Assembly (NCBI GenBank): GCA_040383945.1
Contig: JBEICN010000014.1
Location: forward strand, 1-23,031
Direction: 5' to 3'
DNA length: 23,031 nt
DNA from: CAIVSN01 sp040383945
GTDB taxonomy: Bacteria; Patescibacteriota; Gracilibacteria; BD1-5; UBA2023
The notes under the pieces were generated by a model. It was not told the origin of the DNA. It saw only the letters and a program-made list of their open reading frames with translations, and did not search any database. Position 1 is the stretch's first letter. Each line of letters starts with the position of its first letter. Below are positions 9,518-16,799 of the stretch, piece after piece. The position numbers and the translations under genes were made by a program.

Positions 9518-10021
9518 TTATTTTTTAGAGAGCAAGTCGATAAATTTTTGAATCGAAGAAAAATCTCACATTCTTCCTACTTCCTTTCCTGTCTCGTCAA
9601 ACACTACTACAATCGATTGCATAGCAACACTGTACTTCTTCTTAAGCTCTGTTTCTGTGTCAAAATTTACTCTCAATATCGTAAAATCGACTGGAAGCGA
9701 GGCAAGATTTTGTTGAATAATTTTTTCTTGATTTCTGCAACTAGAACACCAATTTGCATGAAAGAAGAGTGCGAAAGGCTTTTTTCCAAGAAGTTGATCA
9801 TAGCTATCGCTCGAGTAATTGCGGTATTGTCAGTTTTCTGATAATGAATAGCTTGCTTCATATGAAGTTGAATCATATGCAAAAAATTTTTCATACATAA
9901 AATATCCTCCCAAAAAAAGTACTATCAGGAAAATAGCTAGAAGTATTTCCTTTATATAGAGGGCTCGGGCAGAATCTTCTTTTTGTGCTTCGGACGGATT
10001 AACGGGAGTTTGTTTTTTCAT
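9518..10021 (-). CDS. Membrane-anchored thioredoxin-like protein
   Basis: A 167-residue protein with a charged N-terminal tail, one membrane helix (about residues 24-44) and a thioredoxin fold. The fold shows ALFFHANWCSSCRNQEK, with active-site C92 and C95, and later the strand FTILRVNFD. TGA at 9830-9832 links the membrane and thioredoxin parts as glycine, and TGA at 9566-9568 lies near the C-terminus. The standard code would yield only fragments without the Cys pair. The CXXC domain should face outward, since the helix lies before it. The gene directly precedes the CcdA/DsbD-type gene and probably works with it in disulfide exchange. Confidence 0.82.
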
Positions 10022-10170
10022 CGGTAGAGATTACATAGCTATTCTACAACTATTTGGAGAAAGACAAACCACTATTATGGCACCACTCAAATCACCGTAG
10101 CGAGTATGTGCAAAGGAGGAAAATATCCGATTGTACGCAAGGCAAAAGGGAAATTTATGATAGCAGGAAT

Positions 10171-10800
10171 TTATTTTTTTGTAAATGTCTTAGGGAAAGA
10201 CACTGCAACCCTCTTTTCCATAATTACAATTCCTGATTGCAACTGAGCCTGTTTCAAAATTTTTTGAACATCTTCAGATACCGACATTTTCATTTCAGTA
10301 ATGATGTCTGCAGAGTTCCTATGCATATTGAGACGAAACATGCAGTATTCCCAAAAATCTGACTTACTTAGCTCTGCTTTTGCTGCATTAAATTCATCTT
10401 CTACCGCATAATTATTTTTATTCCAAGTCAACATGGTAGTTTCATGAATAACTACATATCTGACAAATTTTTTTGGAATAACATCGGATAAAACAATAAT
10501 ACCCTCCTCCAAACCATGAGGCCCAGCCGAAAAACTAAATGCTCCTTTCATAAATGGGTCCTCTTTCACTTCCTTGAATTGCTTTGAGTGCAATTCAATA
10601 TATCTTAAAATCATGGCATTCCATTTTTCTTCCTTTATATAATGCGCATTTTCATCAAAGATTTTCTTCAAAAAATCTGTTTTTGAAAGCGCTTCATCAG
10701 AGGAATCTGATTTTTGCTCGGGAAGTTGATTCCCGTTGTACTGTTCTAAAAATTCTGACTTAGATCGAAAACCACGAGTATAGTACATTCCATTGGCCAT
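10171..10800 (-). CDS. Hypothetical protein, 209 residues
   Basis: I do not recognise this family. The frame has no TGA. I start at the ATG at 10798-10800 (MANGMYYTRG). Upstream codons give an unlikely His/Phe-rich extension with only a TTG start. Residues 20-90 are charged and helical. A hydrophobic strand then leads into YVVIHETTMLTW. The IHE followed by a later E (AVEDEFNAAKAE) recalls small metallo-protease-like proteins, but a complete HExxH is absent, so I give no function. It lies about 150 bp upstream of the thioredoxin gene on the same strand, with no feature I can name in between. Confidence 0.6.
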   Translation of the reverse strand: MANGMYYTRGFRSKSEFLEQYNGNQLPEQKSDSSDEALSKTDFLKKIFDENAHYIKEEKWNAMILRYIELHSKQFKEVKEDPFMKGAFSFSAGPHGLEEGIIVLSDVIPKKFVRYVVIHETTMLTWNKNNYAVEDEFNAAKAELSKSDFWEYCMFRLNMHRNSADIITEMKMSVSEDVQKILKQAQLQSGIVIMEKRVAVSFPKTFTKK

Positions 10801-11134
10801 AAAATGTAGATAAATTAAGCTGAATGAGCAGCTATGTAAATGAAGAAATTTGGGGAAATGTGTGTGCACAATTTTCCTATGAAAATTTGAGAAACTCAAT
10901 GATAACTTTGAACATATTTCTGATAATTTTCAGTATCATCATATGATTTTTTTGATAATGTAAAAATATAAATGGTGCTTTTTTGAGTGACACCAACTAT
11001 AACTCTTACATATTTGTATCGTATGGCAAGGCTCGACTTTGCTACTCAAATACCAAAAGTTGAAAAATGCCAAAAGCTACAAAGTTTTGTATCAGAAATC
11101 TATGCAAGCTGAGTCCCAGAAATGTCGTATAAAC
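10801..11134. other. Intergenic region without a supported gene
   Basis: An AT-rich stretch of 334 bp between two minus-strand genes. A table-25 frame on the plus strand (10972-11292, with in-frame TGA) is open but runs antisense through the end of the next gene, so I do not call it. No clear terminator or promoter stands out. Confidence 0.4.
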
Positions 11135-11812
11135 CTATAGCTCTCAGTGGTAGTCGCAAAATTCTGATACTACTGGCGCAGATACACTTTCATTGATTCT
11201 CTTTCTGCAAATTTGCTCAATTTCAAATACATTTTGAATATCCGAGATATGAATTACATCGGGCAAATACTGGTTTTGGCTATTTTTCATAGTATCCATT
11301 CTCATGCTTCTCGTTTGCAGTGAAATATCACCCTTTTGAGCATTTCCACTCACTTGTACATTCCCAGAAAAACTCTCCCAATCTATGGATTTGATGGTTC
11401 CATTTCGGTAATGCACGAGTCGATTTGGTGTACCAACAAAATAACCACCACGTCTGAATAAAGAAAATATACCGCTAAACAACATAGCAATACCAATCAG
11501 CACAAAAAAACCAATGATTATTGCTGGGAGAATAATAGGCTCTAGATTGTCGGGGCTCGCCACGGTTGGAACTCCGTTTGTGAGAAAATGGACTTCTTTC
11601 CCTAGAAACAACGGGCCGAGAAAGACTGCAAAAAATATGCTGGTAAATGCGAGCCAGATACTTCCAAAAAAAATTATTTGAAGCGAAGATTTTAACGGTT
11701 GGGCACGGCCAGCTTTGACCATAAAATCTCTACTTTCAGAGCCAAGATACGTTGATACTTCTATGGGTAAGTGGGTATTTTCCATGACAAATTGAGAAGG
11801 CGAGGAAGTCAT
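11135..11812 (-). CDS. Two-helix membrane protein with PH-like cytosolic region
   Basis: A 225-residue protein with two predicted membrane helices (about residues 46-68 and 93-118). The C-terminal part includes GGYFVGTPNRLVHYRNG and SIDWESFSGNVQ. A strand-rich region after paired helices resembles bacterial PH-domain membrane proteins, a layout-level guess only. TGA at 11144-11146 reads as glycine, and the protein then ends with E-L and TAG at 11135-11137. I use the ATG at 11810-11812; the TTG two codons upstream would add little. It lies 50 bp downstream of the duplicated-domain gene and may share its transcript. Confidence 0.6.
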
Positions 11813-11862
11813 ATGCAAGCGATTTTAATATTTGGACTGGCTATCACCGACTAATGAAACCA

Positions 11863-12810
11863 CTACATGTTATTGAGTTGCCGTTCGTAAAATTGTTTAG
11901 TCGAAGGGGCAACACTCTCCCATGGAGCTTTTGAAAAAATGTATTTTTTAAGCTTTCCAGATTGCACGTCTACAACATCAAATATCGTAATACCGTCACT
12001 TGATCGGCCGATTGAATTTATGTATTGCCCATCAATAGGCAGTGAACTCATTTTTCCGCTCAGTATATTGCCATCTTTGTCTAATACTCCATGGTGTACA
12101 TTTGATGTGTCAAGGTATGGATGATTCTGATTATTTTTTGCAACATAATTTACATTTATGCCTTGATCGAGCATCCTCCCCACTAAATATGGATTCAGAC
12201 CATATGAATCTCTTCCGTGGGTAGGATGCTCTATTTGACGAGCAACATCATCTCTTCTTATTGCATTTGCTCTTTCTTTTTGTCCAAAGGGTAATTGATG
12301 CGCATTTGGCAGTTCTTCAAATCTGGTTTTGGAAAAGATATCACTGCGGTTTTCTCCAGTACGAGTATCTGTAATATGGAAAACTGTAATTCCATCACTT
12401 GAACGCTGAATGGAGTTGATTTGAGCACCAGCAATTGGAAGTGAGCTCATTTTTCCGCTCAGTATGTTGCCATCTTTGTCTAATACTCCATGGTGTACAT
12501 TTGATGTGTCAAGGTATGGATAGCGGTCATTTCCTGAACCAAAAATTTCTACTGTAATTCCTTGATTTCTTAATGATTCGACCAAGGGTATAGTTAAGCC
12601 ATATTTTTGAAATATTTCTTCTGAAGCGTTTTCTGGAGTATTTTCCTGGTTTGGTGATGTATTTTGAGATAATTGAGCTTCAAAATCATTAGCACTAGCT
12701 TGTAAGGCTTTCACTCGTGCAGCTTGGTCTAGATTTTCTGGGGTTTGAGGCGTACTCGTTCCAGTTTCCAATTGATGTACTGTTTTGGATGAACCTTCAG
12801 GATTAGACAT
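11863..12810 (-). CDS. Hypothetical protein with two near-identical internal repeats
   Basis: A 315-residue protein of no family I recognise. The first ~60 residues are polar and Gln/Thr/Pro/Asn-rich, without a signal peptide. Two homologous modules follow. Each carries PYLDTSNVHHGVLDKDGN, then ILSGKMSSLPI, an RSSDGIT block and an IFSK ending, 133 residues apart. Between them lies a charged helix with GQKERANAIRR and HGRDSYGLNPYLVGRML. Each module begins with a helix carrying LRNQGITVE or LDQGINVNY. The DNA of the modules is nearly identical over 82 bp (see the repeat entries). The D-K-D-G-N loops recall WG-type or beta-propeller-like repeats, but this is a weak analogy. No TGA codon is used. 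Confidence 0.65.
   Translation of the reverse strand: MSNPEGSSKTVHQLETGTSTPQTPENLDQAARVKALQASANDFEAQLSQNTSPNQENTPENASEEIFQKYGLTIPLVESLRNQGITVEIFGSGNDRYPYLDTSNVHHGVLDKDGNILSGKMSSLPIAGAQINSIQRSSDGITVFHITDTRTGENRSDIFSKTRFEELPNAHQLPFGQKERANAIRRDDVARQIEHPTHGRDSYGLNPYLVGRMLDQGINVNYVAKNNQNHPYLDTSNVHHGVLDKDGNILSGKMSSLPIDGQYINSIGRSSDGITIFDVVDVQSGKLKKYIFSKAPWESVAPSTKQFYERQLNNM
12041..12122 (-). repeat. Internal duplication, copy 2 in gene order
   Basis: These 82 bp match 12440-12521 with two differences, at an offset of 399 bp (133 codons), inside the same gene. Flanking sequence is clearly related but much more diverged, so this central block was either duplicated recently or homogenised by gene conversion. 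Confidence 0.9.
12440..12521 (-). repeat. Internal duplication, copy 1 in gene order
   Basis: Partner of 12041-12122. It encodes the conserved LDTSNVHHGVLDKDGN segment of the first module. Confidence 0.9.
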
Positions 12811-12916
12811 ATTTGTATGTATTAAAACTCATACTTGCATCGGTGTGCCCACTGGAATTAAGAAGTCTACTTATTTCACTCCCAGCCTAACACAGATTTT
12901 GATAAAATACAAAGGT

Positions 12917-13354
12917 TTACGACGAGACTATTTTTTTAAGCACTTTTTGAAACTCAATCGGATAATTTGCTTTTAACTTTTCTAAGAAAATTTTTGTAGG
13001 CTTCGATTCATTCATTTGCTCCATAATTTCACTGGCCAAATCCATATTTCCCCTTTGCATAAATTCATCGATGATCAAGGTGAAAACTTGGTCTATTTTT
13101 TCCTCCTCTTCCATCTCAAATTTTTGCTTCACCCCACTCAGTTCAGTAAACTTTTCCCCAAGATGGAGATAGAATTGCTTGGCAACTTCCGGGGCCTCTA
13201 TATCCACTACGTATTTTTTTACATATTCCAAGATTTCTTCTGCTCGTTCTGGAGTGATAGCATCACTGTCCATTTTGACAAAAATATCCTTTTTCACTTC
13301 ACGAAAAAGTCTCAGTTTTGTAATTGGATTAAGCTTGACTCCTAAATCTTCCAT
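12917..13354 (-). CDS. Small helical hypothetical protein
   Basis: A 145-residue, strongly charged and almost wholly alpha-helical protein with no membrane segment and no glycine-TGA. Motifs such as KLNPITKLRLFREVKKDIF and ITPERAEEILEYVKKY recall small helical proteins that are frequent in Patescibacteria, but I cannot name a family with confidence. The ATG at 13352-13354 is preferred over a TTG six codons upstream. It lies about 105 bp upstream of the duplicated-domain gene on the same strand. Confidence 0.6.
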   Translation of the reverse strand: MEDLGVKLNPITKLRLFREVKKDIFVKMDSDAITPERAEEILEYVKKYVVDIEAPEVAKQFYLHLGEKFTELSGVKQKFEMEEEEKIDQVFTLIIDEFMQRGNMDLASEIMEQMNESKPTKIFLEKLKANYPIEFQKVLKKIVSS

Positions 13355-13465
13355 ACGTATTCGGGGTAGCAAATTTTTTGAAAGATTCTACTAAATTTTG
13401 AGGTTTTCCCTATTCAAATTTTGGAAAATGAAACACGGTGAAGCAAAAAAGAAGAGTAGTATCCT

Positions 13466-14080
13466 TTATTTTTTGGTGGCAATAGCTTCAATATAGGATG
13501 ATTGGTAGAACCGTTAGATTGAAGAAGTTTTTCTGATTTTTATCAAATCAAACATTGATAATTTTTCCTTCATGTATGCTTTGCTAAAAAAATGACGAAC
13601 ATGATTATCCATGCAAAACATATCTGCCTCGATCTTTTCGCCAAGCCCCTAAAGGGCATCGTCGGTTGACTTACATTTGATAAAAATCAAACCACCTTGT
13701 TTGAGCGCGTAGTATAGCCGTTCAAAGATTTGAGTTGTAGTGTTATCATCAAAATAATGAAGGCTTAGATGGGCGTAGATAATATCAAAAGAATTTGGTT
13801 TTGGACATAGGGTGGAGATGTCGAGACAGGCAACTTGCAAATTTTTGATATTTTTTGGCACTCGCTGAATACTCGTCTCAGAAAAATCTAGCGCCGTGAC
13901 TTGTAAGCCCTTGCTAGCAAAATACACCGCATCCTGTCCCGCTCCACAACCCAAATCTAATAGCGTTTTCGCACGAGGGTACTTTTTTATTTCACAAAAA
14001 GATCTTTTGGCAAAGTTATTGACTGCCATGGCTTTACCGTCTTGCCATTTGGCAAGCCATAGCTTTTTTTGATCGTACAT
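13466..14080 (-). pseudogene. Class I SAM-dependent methyltransferase broken by two in-frame stops
   Basis: The intact first part (143 residues) has the Rossmann methyltransferase motif I LDLGCGAGQDA (41-51), the acidic end of strand 2 in ALDFSE and the motif IV region FDIIYAHLSLHYF. TAG at 13649-13651 stops it, yet the same frame carries on with the expected C-terminal half: GEKIEADMF, HVRHFFSKAYMKEKL, then a second stop (TAA at 13514-13516) and YIEAIATKK ending at TAA 13466-13468. Both stops may replace Tyr, judging by the family pattern. TAG and TAA are true stops elsewhere in the window, so I read this as a recently inactivated gene or a truncated protein missing its last strands. It follows the SDR gene by 18 bp in an apparent operon. 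Confidence 0.72.
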
Positions 14081-14098
14081 ATTTGCATTACGAGAAAA

Positions 14099-14893
14099 CT
14101 ATGAGAGCGTATTCTTATTTTCCTCCTGAAACTTTCGTGCTTGTTTTAGCACCAGGCTTTTGGGGGAAAACGGCACCGTCAACAATAGGAGCTTTTGCGT
14201 AAAAGTTAGACCCGAAATCACATCTAGCTTGCCTTTCATCATAGCGTCATACCCGTCTTCAGCTACACTCCTAGCACTTGCCATATTTTTAAATCCGTTA
14301 GATTTTTCCATTCCTGAAATTTGAGCAAATTGAGTTTCGGTAGCTCCTGGAAGCAGGGCTGTAACAGTAATATTTGTATCGCTCAATTCTTCGGCGATAG
14401 CATTGCTAAAAGATGTGACATACGCCTTACTCGCATAATAGACGGCTTGCAACGGACCTGGCACTAAGCTCGCAGTTGAGGAAACATTCAAAATCTTCCC
14501 CGCATTTCTCTTGATAAAGTCGGGCAGAAAAAATCTAGTTAGTGCCGTAAGTGCGACGATATTCACAGTAATTATATTCAAATTTTCTGCCAAATCGCGT
14601 TCATGAAATTTTCCTAGCCTGCCTAATCCAGCATTGTTGATAAGATAGTCAATTTCTACTCCTGCATCTGTTACTTCATCATAAATTTCTTTTGGAGAAT
14701 TGGGAAGACCTAAATCTTTGACAATCACCTTGATATTGACTAAGTATTTTTCTTCCAATTCTGATTTTAACTGTTCTAACTGCTCTCTATTTCTCGCAAT
14801 AATTACCAAATCACCCCCTTTCTCGGCGTGAATTCGTGCCAATTCTCTTCCAATTCCAGATGATGCTCCAGTGATGAGTGCGACTTTTTGCAT
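14099..14893 (-). CDS. Short-chain dehydrogenase/reductase
   Basis: A 264-residue classical SDR, NAD(P)-dependent. The cofactor motif TGASSGIG (8-15), NNAG (86-89), catalytic S139 and Y152-x-x-x-K156 (YYASK) are all present and spaced normally. R35 after strand 2 (IIARN) suggests NADPH preference. The C-terminus carries a hydrophobic stretch (LTFTQKLLLLTVPF), common in membrane-associated SDRs of the DltE/YdfG-like type. The substrate cannot be inferred. There is no TGA codon despite many glycines. It is the first gene of a pair with the broken methyltransferase, so the pathway they served may be lost. Confidence 0.88.
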   Translation of the reverse strand: MQKVALITGASSGIGRELARIHAEKGGDLVIIARNREQLEQLKSELEEKYLVNIKVIVKDLGLPNSPKEIYDEVTDAGVEIDYLINNAGLGRLGKFHERDLAENLNIITVNIVALTALTRFFLPDFIKRNAGKILNVSSTASLVPGPLQAVYYASKAYVTSFSNAIAEELSDTNITVTALLPGATETQFAQISGMEKSNGFKNMASARSVAEDGYDAMMKGKLDVISGLTFTQKLLLLTVPFSPKSLVLKQARKFQEENKNTLS

Positions 14894-14996
14894 GGTTTTA
14901 ATGGAATTGATTACTTATTGTAGTATAGACCGTCAGAAGATATCACAAAATTATTATCAAAGCTTTTTGTATATGGAATTTTAAGATGTTTGCCTC

Positions 14997-15329
14997 TTAT
15001 CTTCATTTGAAAGTGGAGTACGGTATGCGGTTTTCATCCATAAGTGTACCAAATGTAGTAAAACCGCTATTGTCATGGAACTTACTTTTAATAGCCTCAA
15101 GAAGAGCAAATTTGTCACCATGATTTAGGCCAAAGATCTCATACAGTTGTTTAACCGAATCTGACTTAATCCGATACGCATATTCGTAATCAGACTCTCC
15201 CTATATCTCTTTTACACGATTCCCAATATCGCACCCCTCAATGATCAGTTCATTTTCTTCATTAAAATATGCCTGAATGCGTATTTCTATTTCAGGATGT
15301 TTGTAGCTAAATAGGGTGACTTTGTTCAT
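14997..15329 (-). pseudogene. Broken small hypothetical gene (in-frame TAG)
   Basis: A 110-codon frame that runs from ATG 15327-15329 (MNKVTLFSYKHPEIEIRIQAYF) to TAA 14997-14999, interrupted by TAG at 15201-15203. Both halves resemble a small family I remember from many bacteria, with IEGCDIGNRVKE, then W-G-D/E-SDYEY, and a C-terminal segment like FGTLMDENRIPYSTF. The TAG sits where that family has Trp (TGG to TAG). TGA at 15003-15005 reads as glycine, two codons before the end. The function of the family is unknown to me. It may be the last gene of the operon that starts at 18479. Confidence 0.6.
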
Positions 15330-15506
15330 AAAAGAGAGTGGGTTACCTTACTGATTTTCCTGGATATTCACGATCTTTGTGTCAAGCTTCACTCTTTCAA
15401 TCGCCAAACTCTCTACTATTTTCATCAGTGATGATACTCACCGAGGATTCTCTTTTCCCAACAGAAAGCAACTTTCCCCTATAGTACACGGGTGGCAGTC
15501 AAAGAT

Positions 15507-16031
15507 TTAGCAGATCCTATCCTCACTTTCAGACAACCCATAAGCATCCGCATAAGTCAAATGTCCATCTTGTGCACTTACTCTTGATAATGTATTTCCA
15601 TTTTTATAGATAATTTGAAGTCAATGCTCTTCTTCCCAATCACATTCAGCGGCAATTTCAATGTATACCAAATGATCCTTAGATCTTCTGCTAACAAAGA
15701 TATATTTAGGATGTACGAGTTTCCAAATATCATTTTCATTATTTACCTCTAGATTGGATTCGTCTTGTCCAAATGCAGCACGACACTCCTTATAATTTTT
15801 ATACACATATTTACTCATCTCTCATCTTTGAGTGCTTTTTAATTGTAAAAAATTATCTATCGCCGTATTAAAGGCATCATCTATATCATTTTCTTCAGCA
15901 GTTATGGTAAATTTGATGTTTGCCCTATCAAAAAAAGGAACCTCTATGCTTTTTTCACTCTCCCACCAGTCGGGGAACCTATCACTTTGAATTACATTCC
16001 CTAGAGACGAGATGTGTATGGTTTTTTTCAT
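15507..16031 (-). CDS. DUF6985-like protein
   Basis: A 174-residue protein recovered by reading TGA at 15822-15824 and 15621-15623 as glycine. The standard code gives two unrelated-looking ORFs of 69 and 65 residues, both incomplete. The full protein has the layout I associate with DUF6985: PFFDRANIKFTI near the N-terminus, KYVYKNYKECRAAFG, IWKLVHPKYIFVSRR, CDWEEEHGLQIIYKNG and the closing DGHLTYADAYG. The second TGA is the G of EEHGLQ, a conserved spot. Function is unknown. Some such small proteins are immunity or accessory proteins, but nothing here proves that. It lies 31 bp downstream of the DUF4177 gene. Confidence 0.72.
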
Positions 16032-16062
16032 AGTGGTATTTTTAAAAATAAATTAGACGCTA

Positions 16063-16278
16063 CTACACCCGATCTCTTTCGAAAATAACTACCATGGCCT
16101 CTCTATTGAAAAGTAAAAACATTCTTCGTATTTCTCTCTCGATAGTTATAACTCTATATCATTCTCTGGCATTTGCGTTTAAGAATTCTGCAAATTTTAA
16201 AGGGTCAACCTTTCATCATCATAGAAACAGGCTTCATAAAGCTCATTCTTGATATATTCATATTTTATACTCTTTCAT
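16063..16278 (-). CDS. DUF4177-like protein (visible only with UGA=Gly)
   Basis: A 71-residue protein with seven in-frame TGA codons, so it is invisible under the standard code. Translated with glycine it gives MKEYKIGIYQEGALGS, then L-F-L-G-G-G-KVDP, in which the three glycines are three consecutive TGA codons. AEFLNANAREGYRVITIE and a last strand MVVIFERD follow. This is the DUF4177 pattern: EYKVV strand, glycine-rich loop, KVD, the LN..G.EGWEVV helix-strand and a closing strand. The match is strong evidence both for the gene and for the code. Function is unknown. It starts at ATG 16276-16278 after an A/T-rich leader and belongs to the minus-strand run 18479-14997. Confidence 0.82.
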
Positions 16279-16353
16279 AAAAAAATTAGAAAATAGGTTA
16301 GCATTTCTCAAAATACCTCTTTATGTTCACATATGTTTTATTCTTTTGTAAAA

Positions 16354-16569
16354 CTATCATATATGATTTCATTTCTTGAGATCTTCATCTTCTTTAATCG
16401 CATATAAAATTCATATAGCAACTAAATTGATGCATCCGAATATTCAAAATGTTACAGATATTTTTATGAACAATTCCGCATCAAAAATATTAAACCAAAG
16501 AGTCAATATGGCTAAAATTCAGTACACAGTGATTAAAGCCAGTCAAACGAACAGTAAGTTTTTTATCAT
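16354..16569 (-). CDS. Small two-helix membrane protein (visible only with UGA=Gly)
   Basis: A 71-residue protein from ATG 16567-16569 to TAG 16354-16356. Six of its seven glycines are TGA, so no standard-code ORF exists. Two hydrophobic helices (about residues 4-26 and 36-56) are separated by a short loop, and a charged tail (AIKEDEDLKKGN) follows. No family is recognised. The protein character is convincing: all six TGA positions suit glycine in or next to membrane helices, and the start lies 9 bp after the stop of the gene upstream. Confidence 0.68.
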
Positions 16570-16578
16570 GTCTTTGCA

Positions 16579-16785
16579 TTAAAAAAATACCTTTTTAGTA
16601 ATATACTTTTTCATAATTTTTGCAATCTTTTGTTCTGTTGGGTTTTTCGGAAGAGATGACGTGATATATGATTGCGGCTCTACGAAAAATGTAGCATGCG
16701 AGATGCTTGTATTTTCTGAAACTATGTCTTTTTTATTTTCAGATACTACTTGTTCTGGAGCTTGTAGCACTTCAGTCGTAGACAT
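16579..16785 (-). CDS. Small hypothetical protein
   Basis: A 68-residue polar protein with no glycine at all. Its N-terminal half is low in hydrophobics (STTEVLQAPEQVVSENKK) and the C-terminal end is basic (IAKIMKKYITKK). No family is recognised. It sits 14 bp after the large 559-residue gene and 9 bp before the membrane-protein gene, in a tight operon, which is the main support for it. Confidence 0.5.
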   Translation of the reverse strand: MSTTEVLQAPEQVVSENKKDIVSENTSISHATFFVEPQSYITSSLPKNPTEQKIAKIMKKYITKKVFF

Positions 16786-16799
16786 TCGCTGGTTTTCAT

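Noticed and set aside
10972..11292. A 106-residue table-25 frame on the plus strand
   Set aside because: It overlaps about 160 bp antisense with a better-supported gene, and random frames are longer when TGA is not a stop.
13649..15203. TAG as a second reassigned codon
   Set aside because: Several intact genes of the window end in TAG (metK, the SDR, the 559-residue protein, the DUF4177-like gene), and only two decayed genes have internal TAG.
15330..15506. Two overlapping table-25 frames on the minus strand (one reading CHPCTIGESCFLLG, one reading VYYRGKLLSVGKRES)
   Set aside because: Both are open and protein-like, but neither has a good start or a family, and they cannot both be genes. 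Left unannotated.
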